DNA of 45,932 nt from Bacteroidota bacterium. GTDB lineage: Bacteria; Bacteroidota; Bacteroidia; Bacteroidales; FEN-979. Below the pieces are notes generated by a model, which was given only the letters and a program-made list of their open reading frames with translations, was not told the origin of the DNA and ran no database searches. This document shows, one piece after another, positions 9,159 to 19,200 of this stretch. The position numbers were made by a program, and so were the translations under genes. The stretch spans positions 1 through 45,932 of the forward strand of contig JAPLDG010000313.1 in assembly GCA_026391845.1 (NCBI GenBank), written 5' to 3'. How positions within the stretch are numbered: the stretch's first letter is position 1; every line of letters starts with the position of its first letter.

Positions 9159-9941
9159 TTATCTCTTAAGAAAAACGCCTACACCAAAAGTCAAATATGT
9201 TTCTTCAAATTTCCTCTCACCGGTACCGTAAACGGCATAGGTGCTTTTGAAAATATTTTTGGCCGGTAAAACACAAAACCTTCCATTCAAATAAACAGGT
9301 CCTATTTGTACCCGAAATCCAACAAACATATTGATACTGAATCTAAAAAAAGCATCAGTGACTTGCATTACATCCTCTACCTGAGGACTCATATAGGTAG
9401 TAGTAGATGAAATTTCAATTTTTCCTGGTTTGATTTTTGCATTCAGAAGATAATCGAAGTTTGCTCCTGCTTCAATGCCAATACCTTCATTCCCGAATAT
9501 TTTAAACAACCTGAGTTGAAAAAACAATGGGATACGTAATGATTGCATTTTCAAATAGCCGCTTTCATCCTCGTTTCCTTTTTTCGGAAATCCATTGGTA
9601 ATGTCACCCTGAGAAATAAAAATCGGATCACCATGGTTTATATAATGCAATCCAATATTAAAGGAAGCTTTCCGGGAGTTTTTAATAATATGAAATTCCA
9701 TATTGGAACCAATGTCATATCCCACATAATCCTTGATATTTGGATTGTCATAGCCGTTATTAAAATAGTTATCAACTGAATTGTAATACTTGGAATCCCC
9801 GGTTAATGATAATGAGGAGGAAAGTCCCTCAACCTCAACTGCAAAGGCAATCCTGGAATTATTGATTTTAATTTTTTCTTCTTTTTGTCCCAATGAATGG
9901 ATAGAAAGAAGCAAAGAGAGGCAGAATAGTATATTTTTCAT
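9159..9941 (-). CDS. Predicted outer-membrane beta-barrel protein, unknown function
   Basis: The 260-residue product has a signal peptide (MKNILFCLSLLLSIHSLGQ). Strand-like segments with alternating hydrophobic residues follow, such as MEFHIIKNSRKASFNIGLHY, LRIPLFFQLRLFK, GIGIEAGANFDYLL, MFVGFRVQIGPVYLNG and the terminal YLTFGVGVFLKR. This is the pattern of small porin-like or PorT-like barrels in Bacteroidota. No substrate can be assigned. It starts 7 bp after the upstream gene, so the genes 12347 to 8404 are probably one operon and this may be its outer-membrane component. Confidence 0.7.
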   Translation of the reverse strand: MKNILFCLSLLLSIHSLGQKEEKIKINNSRIAFAVEVEGLSSSLSLTGDSKYYNSVDNYFNNGYDNPNIKDYVGYDIGSNMEFHIIKNSRKASFNIGLHYINHGDPIFISQGDITNGFPKKGNEDESGYLKMQSLRIPLFFQLRLFKIFGNEGIGIEAGANFDYLLNAKIKPGKIEISSTTTYMSPQVEDVMQVTDAFFRFSINMFVGFRVQIGPVYLNGRFCVLPAKNIFKSTYAVYGTGERKFEETYLTFGVGVFLKR

Positions 9942-9948
9942 GTCATTG

Positions 9949-11223
9949 TCAGTTGTTTATAAAATTCAAATAATCAACAAATTTTTGCAATTTGTATTCA
10001 TTGCTGTTGCCAGCCTCAAAGACCAAATTGTAACTGTTTGCTGAAAAACCCATAATGCCCGCAAAATCTAAATCACCTAACGAGGATGGCTCAGCTGCCA
10101 GGTATTTTTTTCGGATCCTTACAAAATTGCCTGATGTGGAAATTATGATATCAACCAGGTTTGAATGAATTGAACCAATTGAATTTCCTTCATTATCCAT
10201 TGGAGCCATTTTAAAAGCGTTTTTTAAATCGGTGTTTGTCATGTTTTTGTGTCTGAATACCTGGCTGACGCTTCTTTTAGGGTCATATGCATTTCTATAA
10301 TCCCCGTTATATAATTGAACTTCTTTTATGTCTGTCAGTGCGATACTGATTTTATTAATGACACAACTATCATCCCCGGTTATAAGGTTTTTGAAATTTA
10401 TCGCTTCGTAAATCCAGATACTATCAGGTGTGTTTACAATTTTATACAGCTCGACATGAATATCATACAGGTCCTTCCGAAGGATATTTTTCACTATTCC
10501 ATGCCTGCTTTCAATTTTTAAATTTGTAAAATGGTAATCGGTTGATCCACTGATGAAATTGAAAACAGTAGTGGATGTTTTTAATGATCCTTTCATGGTC
10601 TGGTATTCCTGGAGCCTTGCGAGCCTTTCTTCTTCCTCCTTTTTCAGCATAGCGGTTCTTTGGGCTTCCTGGTTTTCAGAAATCCAGGAAATCAATGCCA
10701 TCCCCATTCCGGCTCCGGTATATGCAAGGGAGGTGGTTGGGTCACTTATATTCTGGGCTCCAGCCAGGGTTGCGTCAACCCAGGCTCCGGATTCCTTTTT
10801 TCCGCTGTTAACCGAATTCTGATATGATTCCATTGCTGCATTTTGAGCATTGTTTAATTCCATATGTGTTTGCAGATCTTTTGTTTGCATATCCCTTACA
10901 GGGTCAGGTCCGCCCCCCCGATAAGCCTCATTGCTCACGGCATTGCCATCACCGTTCACCATCATATCAGCTTTACAATCCGGTGCCGGACCTGGTTCTG
11001 AACCACAATTTCTTGGTGTAGCTCCGGCTTTTCCATTGTCACACCAGCATTGCAGATATTCTGCCAGCTTATTCAGGTATGCGGCTCTTTCAGGACACTT
11101 TGTTTGACGTGCTCCTTTTCTGGCTGTTTCTGCTGCTTTCCCATAGGCGTCCCCAACCTGTCCGATTGAATTAAGGGAAAAAAAAACGGGAATAAGCCAC
11201 AGAACAAATGCTGCAATTTTCAT
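9949..11223 (-). CDS. Exported protein of unknown function, Cys-containing N-terminus
   Basis: No family recognised. The 424-residue product has a signal peptide (MKIAAFVLWLIPVFFSLNSIGQ), then a short region with five cysteines at about residues 40-80 (CPERAAYLNKL, CWCDNG, NCGSEPGP, PDCKADM), suitable for disulfides outside the cytoplasm. An Ala/Asn-rich helical part with a Gly/Ala hydrophobic stretch comes at about 160-185 and a charged coiled-coil-like stretch at about 190-215 (KKEEEERLARLQEY). The C-terminal half looks beta-rich. It is 5 bp downstream of the 372-residue gene and 7 bp upstream of the barrel gene, so the proteins likely act together in the periplasm. Confidence 0.65.
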   Translation of the reverse strand: MKIAAFVLWLIPVFFSLNSIGQVGDAYGKAAETARKGARQTKCPERAAYLNKLAEYLQCWCDNGKAGATPRNCGSEPGPAPDCKADMMVNGDGNAVSNEAYRGGGPDPVRDMQTKDLQTHMELNNAQNAAMESYQNSVNSGKKESGAWVDATLAGAQNISDPTTSLAYTGAGMGMALISWISENQEAQRTAMLKKEEEERLARLQEYQTMKGSLKTSTTVFNFISGSTDYHFTNLKIESRHGIVKNILRKDLYDIHVELYKIVNTPDSIWIYEAINFKNLITGDDSCVINKISIALTDIKEVQLYNGDYRNAYDPKRSVSQVFRHKNMTNTDLKNAFKMAPMDNEGNSIGSIHSNLVDIIISTSGNFVRIRKKYLAAEPSSLGDLDFAGIMGFSANSYNLVFEAGNSNEYKLQKFVDYLNFINN

Positions 11224-11228
11224 TTTTC

Positions 11229-12347
11229 TTATTTTAAAAGTAAAAAATCTATTTCCGCCAATCCTGCATATAATTCTTGTGTTGACTTTTTAAAAGCCTC
11301 AATGGCATCAAATCCATCTACTGCTGTTTTCAATACTGTTGTCGAATATGGCTTGCCATAATGTACTTCAATAAGGGAACTTACATTATTATGCGATAAC
11401 TGGTCCAAAACTGCTTTGTTTCCTGCGAACTTCTTTTCAATGTCTGAAAAGAATGATACTTTTTCATCCTGCATTGGGTCTGTCAGAATCCCGATATGGA
11501 AAACAGGGGCAGAGATTATGTACAATGTTGTGGAAGATCGAAGTCCTGAAAACCGTCCGGGTTCGGGCATTATCTTTATGCCCGCTGTAAAAAAAACATA
11601 AAAGGAATTTGCAGAGGAGCTATTACTGCTATCTTTGTTTGTGGTGTCGGGCAATGAAATATTAAATTGAATTTCAGTGTAAATTTTGTCAGCTTTTTGA
11701 AAACCTTTATCAATATTTGATATATCACTATTGATTTTTTCAAATTTATTATCAACATTGCTTAACAGTAGATTTTTAAGTTTATCCGTATTTTCAAAGA
11801 CTTGTTTAAGGTTATTGGTATAGTCAATAAAGAGTTCACCAACATGGTCAAATGGCGTTGAAGGCCGCAGAATACCCTTCAATTTCTTTTTCACTCCAAT
11901 GAATACATTGTAATAATCCTGAGCCCTTTTAATAATATCCAAATATTCATCAAAACCCTCCACAGGCTTTTCTTCAGGTTTGGATTCATGGACAATGGCA
12001 ATTGGACCCAGGAAATTGAAATATGTAAAAACTGCGTCCCGCACTCTGCCTTTGCCAATGAAAGCACTAAAATTGAGTTCGAAATCCTGGCTTCTTTTCA
12101 ATTTTGCCATCACATCCTTATCTGTACTGCCATGAATAGTTCCCCAATATGTATTGCCGGTTTTAAAAGCTCCGCGTTTATACAGTCGGACCTGCCATTC
12201 AATCACGACTAATTTTTCCGGGTCACCATTATCAACTTTAATAATGGTGTTTCCCTGGTTAATATAATAGATAGATTGAGCAAGGAGAGTTTCTGAAAGA
12301 CCTTGAATAAAAAGTAGTATGTGCAATATCAAATAGCATTTTTTCAT
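11229..12347 (-). CDS. Exported protein of unknown function, first gene of a four-gene operon
   Basis: No family recognised. The 372-residue product begins with a signal peptide (MKKCYLILHILLFIQGLSETLLAQ). A beta-rich N-terminal part follows, then a helical middle region (about 140-215; EKINSDISNIDKGFQKADKI) that may form a coiled coil, then a second beta-rich part with GIKIMPEPGRFSGLRSSTTL. The final helix, EAFKKSTQELYAGLAEIDF, is amphipathic. It is the leading gene of the minus-strand cluster and is divergent from the LuxR-type regulator, which is therefore a candidate controller. Confidence 0.65.
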   Translation of the reverse strand: MKKCYLILHILLFIQGLSETLLAQSIYYINQGNTIIKVDNGDPEKLVVIEWQVRLYKRGAFKTGNTYWGTIHGSTDKDVMAKLKRSQDFELNFSAFIGKGRVRDAVFTYFNFLGPIAIVHESKPEEKPVEGFDEYLDIIKRAQDYYNVFIGVKKKLKGILRPSTPFDHVGELFIDYTNNLKQVFENTDKLKNLLLSNVDNKFEKINSDISNIDKGFQKADKIYTEIQFNISLPDTTNKDSSNSSSANSFYVFFTAGIKIMPEPGRFSGLRSSTTLYIISAPVFHIGILTDPMQDEKVSFFSDIEKKFAGNKAVLDQLSHNNVSSLIEVHYGKPYSTTVLKTAVDGFDAIEAFKKSTQELYAGLAEIDFLLLK

Positions 12348-12400
12348 CAGAAAGAATAAGTTTTATGGTTCATGCCTAATTGAAAAAATGTTGATATGTA

Positions 12401-12435
12401 CAAATCTATACGAGTTTAATTATTTTTTTTACAAA
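12401..12435 (-). promoter_or_regulatory. Probable promoter of the four-gene exported-protein operon
   Basis: On the minus strand TAGATTTG (12408-12401) matches the -7 consensus exactly. A TTTG at 12435-12432 could be the -33 box, although the 23-bp spacer is longer than the usual 19. The start would lie roughly 45 nt upstream of the first gene. Confidence 0.5.
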
Positions 12436-12488
12436 ACTACTGCTGTCATTATCCTAACACAATAGTACTAAAGTGTCATTTTTTATAC

Positions 12489-12496
12489 TATTTTTG
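12489..12496 (+). promoter_or_regulatory. Possible -7 element for the LuxR-type regulator
   Basis: TATTTTTG fits TAnnTTTG and is followed by GCC as in the tRNA-Phe promoter. No -33 box is visible and the leader would be about 125 nt, so this is a weak call. The rest of the 283-bp divergent gap holds AT-rich sequence and nothing else I can name. Confidence 0.35.
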
Positions 12497-12630
12497 CCAG
12501 GAATAAATCAACCTCGACCTTTATCTGTTGAATGATCAGCCTGTAATCAGGTTCCTCTGAAGAACTTCCCCCGCTATCTTTCGTTTAGACTTGTGAATTC
12601 CGAAATAAGAATTTGCACAATAAATGACAC

Positions 12631-13419
12631 ATGAAGAGCAAGAAAAAAAATCGCAATTACTACGAAGAGTATCTTGAGGTATGCAGGTCAGTTTCTGCCG
12701 CAAGCGGAATTCTTGATTTGAAGGAGGCGCTTAAAAAGGAGAATTCCGGAAAATGTCGTTCTCTGCCATTCGGAACCTGCCTGATGGACTATTCCTGTAA
12801 TAATTACGCTTACTTAAGCGACCACTGCGATGATATCATCAGCTACTCAAAAGACGAATATATAGATGGAGGACCCGACTACCATGCCCGGAAATTTCAT
12901 CCTGATGATAAAATCATATTCACCAGTCAGGTTTTTCGCGATATCAGGGAATTTTGGAGCCACATTCCGGCAGGGGAAATTCCCAATTACAGGTTTTCTT
13001 TCAATCACCGTTACTCCCGTAAAGACGGTACAACTTCACAGCTCCTGCAACAGAGCACCTATATGGAACCGGATCCCGGCGGCATCCCGGTGTTAAACCT
13101 GCTGACATTCACCGATATTGGCGATTTTAAAACTGATACAAGTCTGGTGCTGACAGTTTCCCGTCTTATTGACGGCCTGGGATATGTGAAAGTTTTTTCA
13201 AAATCGTATCCCCAATCAGGAAATACCCTCCTGTCGGAAAGGGAACTCGAGGTTCTAAGACTCTGCATTGATGGCTTGACCAGTAAAATGATTGCTGAAA
13301 AGCTTTTCCTGAGTGAACAGACAGTAAAAAACCACAAACGCAACATGATGGCGAAGACCTCGGCAAGTAACATTGCTGCATTGATCAGTTTGAGTCTGAT
13401 GAATAATTGGATATTCTGA
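12631..13419 (+). CDS. LuxR-type transcriptional regulator with PAS-like N-terminal domain
   Basis: Predicted DNA-binding regulator of 262 residues. The C-terminal 65 residues form a LuxR/NarL helix-turn-helix: LSERELEVLRLCIDGLTSK, then IAEKLFLSEQTVKNHKRNM, with the conserved E-x-E-V-L and recognition helix intact. The N-terminal 180 residues contain no receiver Asp; they resemble a PAS-like sensor (YLSDHCDDIISYSKDEY, FHPDDKIIF, FNHRYSRKDGT), so it probably senses a ligand directly. It is divergent from the four-gene exported cluster and ends immediately against the convergent hydrolase gene (0 bp between stop codons). Targets are inferred from position only. Confidence 0.82.
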   Translation: MKSKKKNRNYYEEYLEVCRSVSAASGILDLKEALKKENSGKCRSLPFGTCLMDYSCNNYAYLSDHCDDIISYSKDEYIDGGPDYHARKFHPDDKIIFTSQVFRDIREFWSHIPAGEIPNYRFSFNHRYSRKDGTTSQLLQQSTYMEPDPGGIPVLNLLTFTDIGDFKTDTSLVLTVSRLIDGLGYVKVFSKSYPQSGNTLLSERELEVLRLCIDGLTSKMIAEKLFLSEQTVKNHKRNMMAKTSASNIAALISLSLMNNWIF

Positions 13420-14223
13420 TCAACCGGTCACGAAAAATCTATCAAGCACGGCCGCAAGTTCAACGGGTTTTTCTACGATGATAAAATGGCCGCATCCCCT
13501 GATCACCTGGATTTGCTGTTCCCATAGGTTCCTGATTTTCATTTGTTCAAGGTATTGCAACTGAACTGCAAGATCATCAGCAGCATGGATGATTGCAACG
13601 GACCCGTGGAATCGGTTCAGTTTGTCAATCTGATCGCCGGCATGCTGAGCCAGGTTCAAGCAACCGTCGCGGAATGAAGGGCTTGTTTCCCTAATAGAAT
13701 CCTTGATTTCACTTTTTAACTGGATGTTGCCGATCCGGATCACAGCTTGATAAAGTCGTTCAATCTCATTTTCAGAGAGTATGCCTTGCAGAAACAGGGC
13801 GGAATCCTCATTTAAATGGTATGCCGCTGTCATATCCGCCATCGATCGGAGTGGGGGGTGCCCTGCAATGGCAATTTTCTTTATGGCGGGAACCAGGTCG
13901 AAAGATTCCAGCAACAAAAATCCACCCATTGAAAAACCAAAAGCAGCAACCTCAGCAATTCCAAAGTAATCAAGAACGGCGTTGAAAAGCAAGGCAAGGT
14001 TCTCCCTGGTGAAGTCCGATTTATCCCATGCCTCCGATTGATTATGACCAGGAAGGTCAAGTGTAAGTATATGATACCGTGGCTCAAGCAAACAGGTTAA
14101 TGGACTGAAAAAGCCCGAATGAACAGAATTGCCATGAATTAACAGCACCGGAGGATTGACTGCACTGCCAGTTTCATAAATGGCTATGGACTTATTCAAA
14201 CAGTTAATAGAAGATTGCTTCAT
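13420..14223 (-). CDS. Alpha/beta-fold hydrolase
   Basis: Predicted cytoplasmic hydrolase of 267 residues; no signal peptide. The catalytic triad is visible: the nucleophile elbow GFSMGG (Ser near residue 97), an acid in HAADDLAV (about 215) and the His in GCGHFIIVEKP (about 247). The oxyanion-side motif LLIHGNSVHSG is near residue 28, and DLPGHNQSE is typical of the MhpC/esterase-type branch. The substrate cannot be deduced; esterases, C-C hydrolases and lactonases share this pattern. The stop codon abuts the stop of the LuxR-type gene, and 144 bp separate it from the kinase gene upstream. Confidence 0.87.
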   Translation of the reverse strand: MKQSSINCLNKSIAIYETGSAVNPPVLLIHGNSVHSGFFSPLTCLLEPRYHILTLDLPGHNQSEAWDKSDFTRENLALLFNAVLDYFGIAEVAAFGFSMGGFLLLESFDLVPAIKKIAIAGHPPLRSMADMTAAYHLNEDSALFLQGILSENEIERLYQAVIRIGNIQLKSEIKDSIRETSPSFRDGCLNLAQHAGDQIDKLNRFHGSVAIIHAADDLAVQLQYLEQMKIRNLWEQQIQVIRGCGHFIIVEKPVELAAVLDRFFVTG

Positions 14224-14367
14224 GGGGGACCAGAATTATTAGAACATGCGGCAGCGCTACGTATTACCAAAGGGAACACCACAAAAATACGAATAAATCA
14301 TGACTATAAAGAGGACACTGGGTGGTAGCCAATATCGAAATTGTTTCACAATGTTGAACAAACCTGA

Positions 14368-16248
14368 TCACAGGGGCATGATAATATCGACTGAAATTCC
14401 GGTATTCGGAGTACTTTCAAAAGATAATTTTCCGCCGAACGACTCAACCCTGTTGGTGATGTTGGGTATCCCCTGGCCAACCCGTTTTCCCGTTGAAGCA
14501 GTGAACCCTTTGCCATTGTCGGAATACCGGATCGCCAGTTTACCATCGCTGCGTCGGATATCAAGGCTTATCCTTGTCGCTTCTGCATGTTTCAGGGTGT
14601 TGCTGACCAGTTCGTTGATGCAGCGGTAAACTGCCAGTTCGATCTTTGGCTCCAGTCTTTCATCAAATTCAGAAATAAAGGATATCTCATATTTAGAATT
14701 GGTCATCAGCGGGGCCAGCAAATTGTTTAGCGCGATTGTCAGCCCGTGTTTTTCCAGTACGTGGGGACTGATGTTATGTGAGATCCTGGAAACTTCTTCG
14801 ATTGCCTCGGAAATCACCATCTGCAGCCGGTTTTGGATGGACTCCCTGGTTTCAGGTGTGGCATCAAGAAAGGCTTGAAAATAATGATTAATGGCCGAAA
14901 GAACGGGCCCGAGCCCATCGTGAAGGTCACGGGCGATGCTGCTTCGTTCGTTGTTTTCCGTTTCTACAACTGCCTCGATCAGTTTTTGCTTCAGGACCCC
15001 CTTTCTTCTCAGCCTGAAATAGAACAGGCTGAAAACAAAGGCGAGGGAGAGTGTGATGGAGATGATGATCAGCAGAATGATCTGGCGATGGTTAAAATCA
15101 TTTTTTTTCTGCTCCTCCCTGATCTTCTGTTCCTTGACAAACAGGTCGTACCTGGCCGATTGTTCAAGTATCTGGTTGTTCATCCGGTCTTTGTAGAATT
15201 CACTTTTCAACCAGTTGTAAAGGTTCTGAAAACCATACGCATCCTTGAAATTGCCGAGAGCTGAATACACGGTGGCATATTGACCGTAGATCCGCATATA
15301 GAGATTACGGTTCTCCCATAAGTGTGAAAGCTGTGTTGCCTCATTCAGTGCTCCGAGCGCGGCGTGATAATCCTTTTTACCAATATACAGGTTGCTCAGG
15401 TTGATCAGCGAATTCATCGCCTGGAAAGGCATTCCCGCCGCAAGGAAATTGGATACCGATTGTCGCGACAGATCAAAGGCTTTGTTGTAATTCCTGCGCC
15501 GTATATACTGATAGCTCAGTTCATTCTGGGAAGCGGCAAGGTCGCGTTTGTCGCCGATCCTGCGGGAGAGATCAATGCAAAGAAGGGAATACTTGAAAAC
15601 CGAGTCGGTATAACTCCCTGCCGGTTTTTCGGATTCGTTGTAAAGGGCCGCCAGACGATTCCATGCGTAGGCCAGGTTCTCGTCGGAAAGGGGCGAAGTC
15701 CGTTCCAGCAAGCTGTAAATCAGGCTGATCCCCTTGGGATATTCCAGCTTCTGACGATATGCCTCGCAGAGTTCAATCTTGGCATGGTCAGCCTCTGCCG
15801 TATTTCCCGGGAGAATCCTGATAGCCCTCATCAAAAGCCTGATTGCATTGTCGGGCATGGACCGCTCAAGGTACCATCGGGCGTAATATTGCAGAGAGTC
15901 AGGATGGTTGAGTGAATCAGGGGCAAGGAACTGCGTTTTTCCGGGAATGTCCTTCCCGGCTTTAACTGCCTCATTGATTCTCATCTGAAGGAAGCTGAGC
16001 CTGGCTATCTGTAACATGGTAAGTTCATGCCCGTATGCAGAAAGTGTTTCAATACAATTGACAGAGGTTCTGACATGGGTTGTAAGACTGCCAAGGGCCT
16101 TGTTATACACAGAATCAAAATTTCTTTGAAAACTTTTTTCCTGACCGAAAAGCATTGTGGTCAGCAAAATTGCCAGGCGAGTTGCAACCGACTTGCATGT
16201 TCTTTTCAAGATCAGGAGAGTAAAACCAGTTTCGGGATAAAGATACAA
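14368..16248 (-). CDS. Sensor histidine kinase, NarL/DesK-type, with periplasmic TPR region
   Basis: Orphan sensor kinase of 626 residues. An N-terminal hydrophobic segment acts as signal or anchor; the exact start is uncertain, as the ATG at 16248 gives a long polar lead before ATRLAILLTTMLFG. About 300 residues of TPR-like helices follow, then a membrane helix near 390-415 (QIILLIIISITLSLAFVFSL). The HisKA_3 dimerisation domain has the phospho-acceptor in IARDLHDGLGP (about residue 440). A HATPase_c domain has the N box INELVSNTLKHAEA and G boxes SDNGKGF and GQGIPNI. Kinases of this class pair with NarL-type response regulators; none with a receiver is adjacent, and the nearby LuxR-type protein has no receiver. 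It lies 21 bp downstream of the giant surface protein gene. Confidence 0.88.
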   Translation of the reverse strand: MYLYPETGFTLLILKRTCKSVATRLAILLTTMLFGQEKSFQRNFDSVYNKALGSLTTHVRTSVNCIETLSAYGHELTMLQIARLSFLQMRINEAVKAGKDIPGKTQFLAPDSLNHPDSLQYYARWYLERSMPDNAIRLLMRAIRILPGNTAEADHAKIELCEAYRQKLEYPKGISLIYSLLERTSPLSDENLAYAWNRLAALYNESEKPAGSYTDSVFKYSLLCIDLSRRIGDKRDLAASQNELSYQYIRRRNYNKAFDLSRQSVSNFLAAGMPFQAMNSLINLSNLYIGKKDYHAALGALNEATQLSHLWENRNLYMRIYGQYATVYSALGNFKDAYGFQNLYNWLKSEFYKDRMNNQILEQSARYDLFVKEQKIREEQKKNDFNHRQIILLIIISITLSLAFVFSLFYFRLRRKGVLKQKLIEAVVETENNERSSIARDLHDGLGPVLSAINHYFQAFLDATPETRESIQNRLQMVISEAIEEVSRISHNISPHVLEKHGLTIALNNLLAPLMTNSKYEISFISEFDERLEPKIELAVYRCINELVSNTLKHAEATRISLDIRRSDGKLAIRYSDNGKGFTASTGKRVGQGIPNITNRVESFGGKLSFESTPNTGISVDIIMPL

Positions 16249-16269
16249 TTATTTTAACTTCCGGGAAGT

Positions 16270-19200
16270 CTACCTGGTTTTTACAAGTTTGATCGTCTCA
16301 TTTTGATTTCCAGTCTTGATTTTTACAAAATACAACCCTGCCGGAATCCCTGAGAGGTCAAATTCGTGTCGCTTTTCGCCCGTCATTGACTCCTTCAGCA
16401 TCCGATCTCCGCATAATCCGTAAATTTCCACAGTGATATTCCCTGCCGGGATCGATTCCCTGCTCATCAGCGTGAAGATGCCACTGGTGGGGTTGGGATA
16501 AAGTGAAAAGCTGTTCTTTTCGGCCACAGACTCCGTAGTTTGCTCTCCGGCAGTGAGAACAGGCGCCAACGGTGCGGTACTGCCGCAGATCGTCCCGGTT
16601 TCAATGTATCCGTGGAGGTGACCCCCCCCCTGAACCAGGGTTCCGGGAAGGAAAATGACCTTTGCTCCGGCTAAAAAAGTGGCGTTACCACCGGGTGCAA
16701 CAGTAACCAAAGATCCGGAGCCGGCAACCGTGACCGCATTGACCGCTTCGAATCGCGAAGTGGCTGTAACCGTCACATTCTGAACGCTCCTGAAATCCGG
16801 AGCAAGAATGGCGCAGGTTCCCATGCCCTGGATGGCGAAGGTGTATTCACCGGGGCTACAACCGCTGAAAGCTAACTGTACGGTGGCAGTTTGCAAACCG
16901 GGCAAAGTCGGAAGGAATGTCACCGTAAAACTGGCGGAACCATAACCCGGGACCGGAGATGCAGGAGCAACCGCTCCGATGCTGAAGAAGGAGGCACCGG
17001 CACCGGTTGTTGAGATCGAAGTAACAGCAAGGTCCACCACGCCTGTATTTCTGATCGTATAGGTGTAACCCAGGCTGCTGCCATCGGCGACACTTCCGAA
17101 ATCGGTGTTATCGGCCACACCAGGCATTGGATCTCCATTTTCAATTGTAATGGCTGGTGAGCCTCCCTGCAGTTCAATCCCTTCGCGGGCACTTCCCGCC
17201 ACCCAGTTGGAAGCCGTGCCGTTCATGGCGAAATTGCCCAGGTGACCATCGAAAGCCCCTGGCTGGGCAAGGTTCCCGATCGTATTAATGGCGGTATTGC
17301 TCCCGTCCGCTACACCGTAGTCAAAGCTATAATACAGCACAAGCCCGTTTTGCGGAAGGGTGAGGCTGCACATGCCCGCCCTGATCTGGCTTGGAGTACG
17401 GGCCACATTCCAGATGCGCACTTCATCCAGAGAACCATTCGTAAACTCAGAACTTCCGCCAAGGGCGCCAAGAAACAATCCTCCGGTGATAACAGGAAGG
17501 GGTGAATCAGCGGAATTCCGCTGAGCCACCACCTGACCGTCGAGATACGACGTAAACCCGTTGACCGTGTTGCGCTGCCAGGTGAAAGCAATATGGTGCC
17601 AGTTTCCGTCATTAAAGCCATTCCCCACAGGGAGTCCGGAATTGGTTCCAAGATCATTGGACAAAATATGAATGCTGTTTGCCCAGGCTGCTACGATATA
17701 GGTGTCTCCAGCGGGTTGCATGCGAACCGCCGACTGGCTGCTTAACCCTTTGAACCAGTATTCCACCGTTATGGCATCGCCTCCGTTTACAAGCGGAGTG
17801 GAAGATCCGCAGGGACTGATGCTTACTTGATCATCGATGCCGTCGAAGTTGAGCGCGTTGCTGGTGGTGATGGGTGGAATATTTCCTCCAAGAAGAGTGA
17901 AAGCCAGATGTCCATAGGATTGGCCTCCTCCTTCCGTGATCCTGAATTCGACCCGATCGGTAGCCCCGAGCCAACCTGTCCAGACCCAGCTATGTGAATC
18001 ACAACATCCGCCATGGCTCCATACCATAGTCCCATTGAACAATAATTGGGCTTCATCATCATGTCCGGGAACATCCAGCCGGTAATACCCGCAGGGGAAC
18101 CCCTGCCTTTTAGCGCTGAAGGAATGGTTATCGATACTTACTGCACAGCCGTAATAGCCCGGGGCATCCGAAGGTGACCCGTTGATTTCCCAGAAAGTCG
18201 CCGAATTGAAGTCAAGATTGGTATCGATGTAATACCCCGAGAAATTGGTATTCCAGCTTGTTTCCCCGCTGCTGCTGGCACCACCGGCATTCCAGGCATA
18301 AACGATCCATTCGTTCTGACCGAAATCATTTGTGGAGACATTCGGAATAGCCGTCACGCTTACTGTACTGTTCGTGCTGAAGTCGGGGCAGCCGACGGAA
18401 TGGGCGACCTGGTAGGAATAAGAACCGCTTTGGGTTACCACAATCGATGGTGTGGTTGAACTATTTGACCAAAGAACTGAACCACCAAGGGGTGAGGAGG
18501 ATGGCACCACCCATGCAGGTGAATTGATAAGATTGCCGTTATAACCGTTGGGTGAAGAATCGAATGCCGTGGTTCCTGTGGTTTGATCCAGCGTGTAATA
18601 TGCCACCAGGTTCGGGCTGTTAAAGGCTACCGTGCGGTCATAGTTTTGTATGATATCGGCATTGCTGCGGGCGGTATTCCATATCCTGATCTCATCGAAC
18701 TGGCCGGTAAACCAGGCACCGCTTCCAAGGTTGGTTGCATCCGTTGCTCCAAAAGCCCAGTATTGAGCGCCCGGGGATTGCCTCACCCCGTTGACCGATC
18801 CGGAGGAAAGTACGCCATCGAGGAAACCATCGAGCATGTTGGTGGCCGCATTATACCTGACTACAGCATGATGCCATTGGCCGAAACTGATCGATCCAAG
18901 GACTACGGGATCGAGCGGCCATACCCTCACAAGTACGTGACCATCCGGTATGACTTCGATCTGAGAATCGTGCCAGCCTGCATTGGGGACCGGCGGGTCC
19001 AGTTCTGTTGCGACCACACCGTGGGAGTCAGCTTTAAACCAGATCTCTACAGTCATCGAATTATCCGGGAAAGCCGGTTTTAAATTCGGGGTTAAAAGAT
19101 ATTGCTGGTTGCCACTCAGGGATAATCCATTGCCTCCCCGTGCGACGGACAATGTCACGGAACCTCCCTGGCAGAATGAAGTCGGACCGTTTTCTATCAC

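Noticed and set aside
14833-15915. Plus-strand ORFs of 143 and 183 residues
   Set aside because: Antisense shadows of the TPR histidine kinase with no independent support.
12631-16248. LuxR-type protein and the 626-residue kinase as a cognate two-component pair
   Set aside because: The LuxR-type protein has no receiver domain or phospho-acceptor Asp, so it cannot be a classical partner.
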